DNA of 40,483 bases from Pelargonium nanum (Eukaryota; Streptophyta; Magnoliopsida; Geraniales; Geraniaceae): NCBI GenBank assembly GCA_036897485.1, contig JAYMTF010000307.1:1-40483 (forward strand). The letters are read 5' to 3'. The notes beneath the pieces were generated by a model. It saw only the letters and a program-made list of their open reading frames with translations, was not told the DNA's origin and did not search any database. Numbering within the stretch: position 1 is the stretch's first letter; every line of letters begins with the position of its first letter. The translations under genes were made by a program, and so were the position numbers. Below, in pieces: positions 13,401-25,400 of the stretch.

Positions 13401-16400
13401 GAGTTTCCTTTTTTTGCAGTCCTCCACTGAGAACAATGTTTTGGAATATGAACAGTCTTGTAGAGTCCAAGTGGATGTGTCACCCAACCAAGAGGTTCAG
13501 TTGTCAATCAAGGTACTACGTTGCACCTCTGGAGCTCCACTTGCTATGCTTGTTGTTTATGCATGATCCAGTTTTGTTCTGATAATTTTTCTGTCACGTA
13601 GGTCATGCTTCAACCACTTGAAGTTACTTGTTATACAAATTTTTTCCTGAATTTCTTCGAGTTTTTTGATGTAGTAAAATCATCAAAATTCCAGCATGAA
13701 AGGGTAAGTTCTCATCTGCATTACATGAGTATACCTTAAATTTCCTGGGTCAATGTTTTGCATCTTCTGCATGCACAGCATTTGTGACTCTGTCCACTAT
13801 TGTAAGGTGTCATGTTTAGAAAAATGAACGAATTGAAGTGTGAAGACAAATAAGATAACATGGTTCAGCCATAAAATCTACATCCACACTCCAAATGTCT
13901 AAGGGCTGGATATGTACTGACAAACTTGTTGTGGGGAGTACAATAGCGTGTGTTTACCATGTTAACATAACTCGCAATCAAGAGAAGACAAGGACATTAA
14001 ACCTGAAACTAGGTTCCATAACTTGCAAATAAGCAGGGGAGATGGTACTATTAGCAATGAGAAACCAACATTCACAAAGATAGTAGTGGCTCTGTGACTC
14101 ATGTCCTTTCTCCAATCATCTGACCAATACCCAGGTCTTGCAAAAACACATTTGTAGGTGTGAATGTTATAAAGCAAGAAAGGGTCTTGGTGAGTCGGGT
14201 AATAGATAATAAGTTAAAATAAATTTTAGGTACATATGACTCATAATCTGAAGTCAAAGAGTGAAGGAGTTTGACTTCTCCTATTCCAATAAATGCAGTT
14301 TTGGTACCGTAAAAAATTTTACTTGGACAGAAGGAGTTTTGCTACCAGTTACCACCCAAATGATCAGGATCCCCTGAATCCACTATCCAAGGTTGAGGAA
14401 AGTGTCCTTGGATAACCTTGGAAATGACTCTTTTTCTTTTGATCTTTGCTTAACCTTCCGTTCAATTGGCACTTATTGCTGTTGGCATAACTGTATTTGA
14501 ATCTCTTAGACTGGTGGATCACTGTCCCACATTTTATGCTGTCTATTCAGATAGCGTGTATGGTGTTCAGTTCATTAATTGTTAAGTCAGTATTAATCCT
14601 CATGCAGGTGCTGGCATCACTAAATGGCATCGAAGATGTTAAAACACGATTGTTATCGAAAGCTGAGTGAGTTCTTACTATCACCAATGCAACCTTTTCT
14701 TTTACTATATTAGAATTTGTTATGTCAATGATATCTTTGATATCGATTATCATAATTATTGAATGTATAAGCCCAATGTTTTTTTATATAATTTTTATTT
14801 TGCAGGTATATTCTATCAAGTCATAAAAAAGTGACATGGGATGTTAGTATCATCAATGTTATCATAAATTTTCCTTGGACAAATTCAGTTTCAGAACAAT
14901 GTAGCATGGTAATTCTTTGATTTCATTAATTTTCTTGCTCCCTGGATACCTTATTCTGTTATCTCTAGTCTACCACCTTTATCATTTTCTTTTGTATCTT
15001 TTGTTTGGGTGTATTTCTGTGTGTTGAGAGTTAAACCTTCACATACTAAAACCTCATGCTCCACTTCCATTTTTTTCTTTTCAGAAAAATTAATTATTGA
15101 AGTCTAACACATGCTTTCATTCAGATGTTTTAATGTATGGCATTGCAAGGTTCCTTACTATAGTAGTTCTTAAGAAAACTAATTTTAATGCTCCTTCAAA
15201 TAGTTATGTGGTTAAGCTTCTACCATTCTAAGCGCTATTTCTTGGTTGATAACTTGGATGTAAGGGTTTTGGCCTGGCATAAATGTACAAGAGAATCTTG
15301 ATGGGGCATGGGAGCAATGTTTAATGGTTCAAGGCGCATTTGAGCGCAGAGATATTCAAGAACTTGACTCCTATTTAAAGCACACACTTGAAAATGAAAT
15401 GTGCCTTCTGGGAATCTAAAGAACAACCATATTGAACGAACTAGGCATAGTATGTACTCTCGAGGATTGTTTATAGACTGTTTCAAATGAGGAAAAGAGA
15501 GAATAGGTAGCAAAATACGAACATAATCACTTATTCAGAATTGCTATTCCATAACTCGTGTCACTTAGTCTCAACCTGGAGCTTAGATATCAATCATGCA
15601 CAACTTGTTACCAATGAATCCAACCCTGAAACTACATAGTGCTTTAGTTTGAACATCATCACTTGCTCTCATAGCCAAGGTATTTAAAACTGTACCAGAC
15701 CAGCCGATTGATCCAGGACCTGGTGGTTGTACCAGTTTGGTTCCTCACTCAACTTTCATAGAAGAAAAAATCAGTGGCGGCAAAACCCAGTCAGATTCAG
15801 TTGAAAATGGTTCCAACTGGATTTGTTCTGACCGTAAAAAATTTCTGGTACTGGATATGCCGCTTGAAATTGGAGCAGATCTGAGGTACAAAGCTGAAGA
15901 AAAAGATATGAAGGAGAGGAAACTCTGAGCTGCAGATCTTATCTGAATGATGCCATTAGATATGATTGTTGCATGATGGAGTTTTCGGATACCTACCGCC
16001 ATGGCAACAAATCATCTTTTGAACCTCTTTTTAAAATTTCCTTCCATTTATTTATTTTCTGTGCTTTTCTTCTGAACTCTTAGGTTTGACATTGAATTCC
16101 TCTAGCATGTGGGTGTTAAGGTTTTACTTATCTTGGTCTACTATTCTCTATCTTATTTGAATTTTTTAATGGACAGGTATTAGAATCAAAAGCTCTTTAT
16201 ATTAAATCTGAAAGCATTAGATGCTCTTTTGCTTCAAGTACTGAAGATCAGTCCAATATTCTGAAAAACTTGTCAAAGATGATTTCTTCCTATGACTATT
16301 TGATGGGCTTCCAAATTCAAGATCTTTATGATCTCTTTGATGTCATTCTTGATGGTTTTGAGGTAGGTCCCTTGTCGTTGTTGGATTTCTATATTATATC

Positions 16401-19400
16401 TTGACGAATGGTTCCTGAACATTTCCACTTTATTCATGCAGATAAAGATCCTGATGTCACGTTGTGCCAAACCTATCACAGTTTTAGAAAGATTTTATGC
16501 ATCTATTAACTTGGCATACTGCATCATCCCAAATGAATCAATCTTGAAGCAGTTGGAGGTACTTAAAATCTTTTAGATGATTGTCTTTATTGTTACAGTA
16601 GTTCTATCTTAGTAGGGACGTAGACAAATGGCCTCTTAACCATTCTTTCCATCGATTCATTCCAACTCTAAAATTTCTCTGATTACGAAATTTAGATACT
16701 CTAAAAGAAGACTTATCCGTTTGTGACAATGGTTTTTTTGACTATTACTAATTTGACTATTTTTCATATTAAAAGAGTTGAAATAATGCTATCTATCGTA
16801 TTGAAATTGAAGGGAGCAATGGACATAGTATTTTTGTTGCATTCCTATATGCTAAACTCTCAGTTTATTATGCTTAGTTTAGTTCTGTACTTATGAATAA
16901 CATAGAAGTTTGAACTGTTGGTTTATACGTGCTCATCTTATGGAGAGAAAACCAAAAAATAGAGCCCCTTAACAAAGCTACTTTAGCCAACATAGAATTA
17001 TAGCATACCCAGAAACACACCAAATCCAAAAAAACCCACAAAGACAGTTATTTTTAATATAAAAATCTCCGCTTTAAGAGACTCAGATCTCAAACCTCAT
17101 GAGATTTAGAAGAACGAAACCTAGGGTGAGGTCTGAAGAGACCAGTTTTTGCTAGAAGATCGAGCAATAGAATTAACTTCCCTCCAAGACCAGAGCACCT
17201 GCAGTCCACAGATTTCCTTTCTTAATTCTTCACTCTTCTTTAAACACTCCCAATTCTTCCATGGTACTTGATGAACAACCATAATAGGAAGGTAATACGT
17301 TTCATTCCCTGCATTTTCAATTCTACCAATTATCAATTTATCACCACAATCGCTTAGTTGTATAGGTGTAATGGGATCCTTATGAAAAATGTTTTAAACA
17401 ATTGTTACGGCAGCCAAACTCTCATTTTCTATACTAAGCTTCAATTTAAGTTAGCTGGCTTTCATTTGCTTCACAGAAAAAGTGTGGAGGCTTTAAAAAT
17501 GTTGCCAGAATCCTTTGACTTGAAAATTCAGTAAATATCAAATTGACGGTTAGAATATGAGCTTCTCAGGTAAGTTCTTGTTGAGAGCCTTGCCAGATAG
17601 CTATTTTAATCTGTAGACAACCTTTTTCCTGTAAAGTATTTTCCAAACATCAATAACTTATCATTTTCATCAATAAAATTCTAATATACTTCACTAATGT
17701 CATTTTGCGGAACTTTTTTGTTTGGAAAATGCAAGAATTTCCTGTCAGGGATATTGAAGAAGTTTCATTAGCCTATACTATAGAGAATGCTTTCTCCTTT
17801 ATGTTTATCCCTCAGTCAGTATGTGACACTAGGTAGTGAAGCACGAATACGGGTACGGGTACCCGGTACAGCTTTACGACTACTTTTTTTTAAAAGCCTA
17901 GGTACGGGTACAACGGGGATGTCTAATTTATGACTAATTTACAAGAAGTCAGATTCTTATATACACAAAATAGAAGATAGAAATTGGTTGTTTAAGCTGG
18001 CAGCTAGTTGTGTATAAATTTTGTATATTTAGAAACTTCATTTATAAGAATAAATGAAGTAGTGAAGTACATATTTTAAGTTATTATTTTTGCTGTTCAT
18101 GTTTTTATCAATAAATTTTAAATGACAGAGAAGAGGAAAGAGTTCTGTGATTAATTAATTGTGCAGTGGAGAAGTCTCTTGATAATCCTTGGCTGATAAT
18201 ATTTTTGTCTTTAAATTATGTTTATTTATATTCAAAATAAATTTAAAGTACCCATACTAATGTTGTCCGTAACCGGACCGTACCCAATTTTTTTACTGTT
18301 CATGTCGCTTGGGTAAGTACCCAGGAGTACCCACGAAATACCAATACCCAGTCTTGGTGGGTCCTCCTCTTAGGATTACCCTTGCTTCACAGCCCCTAGG
18401 TCATATGGTTACTGTGAGGTCACCAGGCATGGTTGTATTCAGTTCTAAAGCGCATTTTTAATTGGGCATAAATTTGGGTTTTTTGCATGTTAGTTCTACA
18501 TTTGTATCTCCCTCCATGGGCTGGGTGAGAGAAACTTTGGCTTGAGTTTCATGTGAAGTAGGTTATGTGGAAGATGGGCTTGATTTTATGATATCAATTC
18601 GTAGTAAATGAAGATAAAGTTTATTTGTAATAGGTTATGTGTAGATAGATTTATTTGTAGTAAATGAAGATAAAGTTTATTATTGTGTTTGTAGAGGATG
18701 CAAAATATAAAGAGAATGAGTTAAATATAATGGTGGAAGTGGAACCCTACTAACATGGTTGACCTTTTAGTAGTGGAAGCCCAAACCATTATATGTAGCC
18801 CATTATTGGAATTTAAGTATCAGAGTTGGTTTTGATCCAGATTTGGCCAAAAGGTGATCCGTTTATGTTGCCTCCCCATGTGGTCTCCGGCCCGCTTGCA
18901 GATGGACATGCCTGTAACGGTCCACGCGTGGAAGAAAAATACCTACACGTGAGGGGGAGTGCCGATTTAAAAGCCCTCCGATTGTGCACGTGTCGATCCC
19001 ACCAATAAATAGCAAAAATGTGAGGCTCGCACGTGAGAGAGAGTGTTATAATGGGTGATAAAGTTGTCCCACATTGAAAAAATATGAAGTAAAGTGGCTA
19101 AATATATTGGTGGAAGTGAAACCCTACTAACGAGGTTGACCTTTTTGCAGTGGAAGCTCAAAACCATTATATATAGCCCATTATTGGAATTTAACATATA
19201 CATATCATCTGCTATTTATAATAGATGTATATGCAACATATCAGACAGTTTTTTCCTTCAATTTCACTGTTTTGTCTTTCTCAGTTGTTTTCTTTATATC
19301 AGGTTCATTTTGGCGTATCTTCACTTGCTGCAAACTTGTCTCCAACCATATATGAATCGATTCTGGAATTGATTGCAAATTTGCATTTTCTGCATTCTAG

Positions 19401-22400
19401 ATCTGCTTCTCTGATGGCGAGAAAACATAATTTGCAGCACATCACTTCATATAAGCTGGGTACTCCTGTTTTTTATTTCTCTCTCACTGCAAATTTGGAG
19501 TTTGTTGGTTTCTATATTGACCTTGCAAATGATGGAGATGATAGCTCCGCTATCATGCTTTCTCTCCACAAATTAGATATTCGGTATGTTCTTGGACTCT
19601 TGATTTTCTGCTTATATATGCTTAGTTATATCTATGCTTGTGTTCTGAAACTCGCATAATCAAATAACTTGACGCTGTTATGACTATGAATCCATTTATA
19701 TTAGAATTAGAGAGCTCAATATGCATTTTGTTAGTGTAGGACTAAAAACTTGTGTCATTAAACTCGAATGCAACATTTTACAATCTGGCAAAATCTAAAG
19801 CGATGTAAAATAAATTATGTTTTCCAGGGAGTGTGAACCACACCCCTTTTAAAGAAACACACTTTTTAGCTCTTTGGATAAGAGAGCCTGATTTGTAGAG
19901 CTAAATTGCTGATGTCATGCTAGAGGTGTACCTGATGGACTGTGAATTTTTATTTTTAATACTTTCTTCAAGATTGTTATCCATACGTAATTAGTGAACG
20001 TCAGTTTTTTATTGTCAGCTGAAATTAATTTCTGCACTGCTTATAACTTATAAGTTTACAAATATAATTTTTAAAGGCTCACAAATCCCTCTGTATGAAT
20101 AATCTTCAAGTGAAGTAAATATTCAAGTCAGAAATGTCTTTGAAATTAGGATATCTATCACAAGAATGCTATTTTGAGTTGTTGAATAAGGATTTCTCAC
20201 CTCACTATATAGTTTAAGTACATTTTCCACTGTACAAATTGTAGGTATGGTCTGATGGAATTTGAGGAGTTTTTGGTTTCCATGAGGGCTTTGAAAATCA
20301 TCTCTTACCCATTAAAGCATGAAATGGATATCCGTACTTTGTGCTCATCGGGAAATGCGTGTGCTGTCAGTTCTGCATATCAGCAAGATATGGGTGTTAG
20401 ACCTTCCAATCAAAGCAACAATTGTAATGATAGAAGTCCATCAGCTGAAGCATGCTTTCTTTTACGTCATGAAGCTCCGAGAAGTACAAATTTTGTTTGG
20501 CACAAGTGTACAATATGGTTGAATGATATTGATCTCCACTGTCACCCTTGTATAATTGGGTTGCTGATTGGATTTTATGGGAAAATTTCCGCTTATGGTG
20601 CTTCTTGCAATGACAATTCCTTTAGCTATCCTGTGCATGCTAAGCCACCAAAAACAGTTCCTAATTTTCCATTTCAAAAGTTTGGTTTCTCAAACTTCTT
20701 TGAAACTGGGTCTGAACATGAAAACATTTCTTTGGATTCTTTTCCATTTGTTACAATATACAATTCTAGTGCCCTCAGTAACCTTGAGGGATCACTTCTT
20801 TACCCCATTCCTGACTGGAGAAAATATTTTGATGTAAGGGTTATAGAATCCCGAAGTCCAAGAAGCATCATAAAGAATGGTTATAAAGTCTCAGCATTGA
20901 AATCTATACATTGCATGGATGTATTCCCTCTGCCACAAAGTTGTGCTACAGATCTATTTGCAATTGATTTGAACTTCAATGGTATCAGAGTGCACTTTCA
21001 TGATTCTTCTTGCACTATTGGAACTATTGCACTATCTACATCCAAATCCACACTTTTTGTTTTGAAAGACTCCATGGATATGCTGTGTTCTATTGATGGA
21101 TTGACTCTCTCTTCATCTTGGTTGCCTCATAATCCCAATATGTTTCTATGGGGACCATCATTATCTGGCCTCTCACCGGTCTTAAATATACGTGTAAGGA
21201 AGGGGAATGTCAGCTCATTGAATTCAGAAATTGAAGTAAGCATCGGCTTTCAGCATGTATGCTGTACTCTATCACCTGAGTATTTGGCCATTATAATTGG
21301 GTACTTCTCATTGCCCGACTGGAAATCAGATTCGTTTCAACAACCTGTTAGTGAAAGTTGCGAGTATGCTGATAAAGGACCGGGGATCGCCATTATATAT
21401 AAGTTTGAAATACTGGACTCCTCTTTGTTTTTGCTTGATGAAAGCAATGTACAACGGTGTCTGAAGCTTGAAGTTCAACAACTATACTGTAGTTTCATCC
21501 CTAATGGTACTTCAGATAATGTATTGGAGGGCATTCCTTCTAAATATGTGATTCCGTCACATAAAGTTATAGGAAAAAAGCAGTGTCTAAATATATTTGG
21601 ACGAGATTTATTCCTATCTTTGTTGCTATTGAAGGATGATGGATGTGTTTGCTCAGTATCAGATCATAATACTGACTATGGAACTATCAGCTTGATTGCT
21701 CCTTTAAGTGCTGATATGTGGATCAGATTACCTTGTGAAAGTGAAATATCTTTCGAAAGCTCTCCCCCGTCTACCTGTATTATGACAAGGATTAGCCACT
21801 GTCAAGTATATGCTAATGGTAAGATGGTTTGTCCTTCAAAGTTGGCTTGAGCTTTAATGTTCATTTGTATCTCCTTTTTCTTTTATAATTGAATGCATCC
21901 TTCTCTTGTCTTTGTCAACAGATTGTCACTTTTTTGATGGATGTCAGACGCTACTTGATGTCATAAATCATTTTTCTCCAGTAGGCGATGTAGCTAGATG
22001 TTATACATCTGATGTCATGCAGTTCCTTCAATCAAAAGCGTATCCAAATGAATTCAGTGCCACTTCTCCTGTTGCCTCTGGAGGGATTTTTACAGAGCTA
22101 AGATGTTCTGTTGATTCTTTGTTGGTAGATTTGCATTGCTTGAAAAATGAGTCTACATCACCAGTGGCTAAGATTACTACACAGTTTACTTTGCTGGGAT
22201 CATTTAGAGACGATACACCCTTAAGCTTGGATTTTAGCTTCTCATCATTGGCATTGCACTCATTGCATGATTGTATCTCATTGGCACAATGTGCTGGAAC
22301 TTGCTCGACGTCTACAGTGTTTGGTATTTCTTTATCAAAGTCCAGTGGAGATGCAGATGAGTTTCAAATATTTCTTCCTTCTCTTCATATTTGGCTACAT

Positions 22401-25400
22401 TTTTATGACTGGGTTGATGTCATTCACCTATTAAATTCTTATTCTGGAAAACTGGCCAAAACTGGGCTTCTGGACAAATCACCAAAAAATTGCAGCATGC
22501 TTAATGCCGACTCAATAGAATATGCAGCAATAACGTCTGCTCAGAGTTCGCCTCAGAATTCAAGTATATCGACTTGTGTTGCAGCAGAGAAGTTAAAGAA
22601 GGTATCCAAGCTAGTTGTGAGGTCAGAGGATGTTGGTGTTACATTTCACTTGCCTGTCCAGGTTAGCGAGGAAGCATTTAGTGTATTTAGAGGACCTGAA
22701 GTGAAAGAGGAGAGGTTTCTAAGTGTATCTTCAATCAAGGAGGGGAAGTGCTGTAAATTTGTTGAAGTTACTATAAGTAGTAGAAGTAGTGAACTATTCA
22801 TCATTGACAAAAATGCTAGATTGAAGTTATCTTTGGAAAAAGTAAGTAGCAAAGTGGAGATATGCGAGGAGAATATTGTTAATTCCTGGCCTTTCTTCCA
22901 GATACTTCAAGTTGATGTAAAGGCTGAGATATCTCGTAATTTGACAGAGCTTTTGCATGTCAATGTAGAAATTCAGTGTGACCGGTTTGATGTGTGGCTT
23001 TCAGATCGGGTATTTTACTTCTGGAACAGTGTTGGTCTCAATATTCCTGAAGTAGGGTCTTCTCAACCAATGTTCAGTAACATGGATTATAAGATTCAAT
23101 TAAGGAAAGTTTCTCTCTTGCTAACTGATGGAAGGGTAAGTTAACCTTTTTCAAAAACATAACCTATCGTATGAGGAATGTCAGTTATAAATTGCTAATA
23201 AGAATTAAATACACTTCTTTCCTGCTCATAAAAATGTCATGTTAGAGTTTGAGTGTAAGTTGGCCTGTCATTGGTTCCACTTGTTTATGTGTTTATTTCA
23301 ATAGTGTAGTGGTGAATGTTTCTTTTTCTATTTAACTTTTAAATATATAATCACTTTGATCAGTTCCCTTGTGGTTATTACCTGTGTCTTCTATCGTAAA
23401 ATCCATAAAACTATTTAAATCGTTAGCATATGGTTCTTAAAATTTTGGACTCCTTAAATGCTTATACTTATATGTACCAAGACATGGGATATTCTTTGCC
23501 TTGACATCTACTCTATCGCAAGAGTTTTTACGTATCGTAGAATTTCCTTCTTGGCAATCTGCACATAGCCAAGTTTATAAGTAATGTAGACTATGGGAGG
23601 CGAAATAGTCCCAGTGAGGATCGGACTCTTGATCTCCGGTTCATGAGACCAGCTTTCTATAATCAACTTCTATAAACGTCTGCAATCCACACTTCTCCAA
23701 ACCTTACTGCAATCGTTTTTCTTTCATTTTTGTTCTAGATACCGTGATTTTTTTTTTAACTCTTACACTCGAGGTGTTGACATGTAGTGGAGCTGTAGCG
23801 GACCTCTGTTGGAAATTCTAATGAGGGACTTCCTCTTATGTGCTAATGTGAATGAAAATGGCATGGAGGCCTCTGTTGATAGCGAACTTCAAGTGAACTA
23901 TAATAATATTGACAAGGTATATTGATTTTAGAAGCATCACTGGCTTCTACTCTGTTCTGTAAGTGGTGTTTTAACATTAATGTTCTTTCTTATATTGTTA
24001 GGTTGTCTGGGAGCCTTTTGTCGAGCCTTGGAAGTTTCATTTGAAGATAATTAGAAAATTTGCGATGATTGCTCTGCTGAACAGTTCCATTACTTCTGAT
24101 ATACATCTTGTGTCAACCGCACAGCTTAACTTGAACTTCACAGAATCTCTTATTGAGGTATAAACTTATATATTAATCTTAGTGCTTCGAGAATCAGCTT
24201 TATTACTATTTGGACAATGCATGGTGGTTTGATAGATCAACTGTTTTTGAGGTTGTTGCTTGAAGTCACAAATTCATTTGTACTGAACCTGCAGAATATG
24301 AAGGCATTCTCTCTCATCATTTCAAAGAATTTTCTTATTGGATAATAAAGTCTCACATGGAAATATTTTAAAGTTAATGAGCTTCATATAATGGTGGAAG
24401 TTAAAGTCTACTAATAAAGTTGACCTTGGCATGTAGGTGGCCCAAACCATTAAGTGTACAATTTTTGAATTTAACATGTTGTCAAAGCAAGTTTTGATTC
24501 TGATTTTGGCCTGAAGGTGGCCCATTTATGCTGCCTCCTCCTGTGGTCTCCGGCCTCCTTGCATATGGACATGTATGATGCATGCAACGGCTCATGTGTG
24601 GAGGAAAAATAAACCACACATGAGGGGGAGTGCCGATTTAGAAAGGCTCCAATTGTGCACGTGTCGAGTCCACTGATAAAAAGAAAAATGTGAGGCTCGC
24701 ACGTGACGGAGAGTGTTGAAGTGGGTCATGAAGTCTCACATGGAAAAATATAAAGTTAATGAGCTACATAACAGTGGAAGTGAATCCCTACTAATAAGGT
24801 TGACATTTTAGTAGTGGAAGCCCAAGCCATTTGTTGACTTTTTTTTTTTAATTTTATTTATTTATCAGTGATTAAGTACTTTATTAGGCATCGACCCAAA
24901 AGGGAAGAACGAATAAGAGTAAGTTTACCTTATTGTTGTTTGTAAATAAGGACATCATCAAGATGCTTCTTAGCATAAGTTGACTGATGGTAGTCCGTAA
25001 TCCCTTCTTATACTTAGGCTAGACAACACATTGAAAGTGCATTTGAAATAAGAAACTATATGCTTAATTTACTATTGTGCGGCATGAGGTTATAGGTTCT
25101 CCTTAAACTGCAGTACTTAAGAAACATTTTGATTGCTTTTTTTTGTTTTTTTTTTTTAAGTGTGCTTGTAGGACAATTGAAATGGTTATGGATGCTTGGG
25201 GTTTGATCACACCAAATGAAATCCCTGAAAAGAAGAGATCCTCAAACCCGCTGTTCTCTGAAGATGTTTGTGCTGGAAGATATGCTCCCTATGTTCTTCA
25301 GAATTTGACCTCCTTGCCTCTTGTATATCATGTGTACCAAGGGCAGGCTAATTTTGATGAGTTTGATGTTTCAGTAATGAATGATGGAAAATCTTTGGAT

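Larger units (their letters stand above)
4299..13703 (+). other. VPS13 exons 5-18: first half of the groove-forming region
   Basis: Exon 5 4299..4342; 6 4532..4600; 7 5299..5360; 8 7191..7392; 9 7760..7828; 10 7924..8003; 11 9157..9306; 12 10278..10341; 13 10599..10700; 14 10899..11096; 15 11170..11297; 16 12371..12521; 17 13420..13512; 18 13602..13703 (residues 130-634). Landmarks are NIQLSIRNFHVLYRD (exon 6), WDYLSTYPMRE (exon 10) and, in exon 11, the Trp/Tyr/Arg-rich YGRYRPW and WWHYAQES found near this point in VPS13 proteins. Exon 14 carries a Ser/Asp/Gly-rich, probably disordered linker with GWWNWLSRG. In the family this part forms beta-groove repeats lined with hydrophobic residues. 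Confidence 0.9.
14608..19583 (+). other. VPS13 exons 19-23: groove-forming region, continued
   Basis: Exon 19 14608..14666; 20 14806..14908; 21 16177..16362; 22 16442..16558; 23 19303..19583 (residues 635-882). Landmarks are WDVSIINVIINFPW (exon 20), FASSTEDQSNILKN and YDYLMGFQIQDLYDLFDVIL (exon 21) and GVSSLAANLSPTIYESIL (exon 23), the amphipathic beta-strand and connecting-helix pattern of the repeating beta-groove fold. Intron 22 (16559..19302) is the longest of the gene, 2,744 bp, and is full of mobile-element remains. Confidence 0.9.

Noticed and set aside
13602..13703. EFFDVVK in exon 18 as a FFAT motif for VAP binding
   Set aside because: Only the first four positions fit (EFFD), the fifth is Val rather than Ala, and it lies in a conserved hydrophobic strand/helix of the groove, not in an acidic disordered loop.
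15737..15928. 63-codon + strand frame with charged end as a small protein
   Set aside because: It sits in repeat-like sequence of intron 20, has no family resemblance and is mirrored by an equally long minus-strand frame.
18826..19008. 60-codon frame within TRIM copy A as a coding gene
   Set aside because: The same interior in copy B is interrupted; the element is non-autonomous and the frame is not conserved.
20255..23144. The two large open frames (exons 24 and 25) as separate intronless genes
   Set aside because: Both have splice acceptors and donors at their ends, join in phase to neighbours, and their upstream flanks match VPS13 exons; no independent start context is needed.
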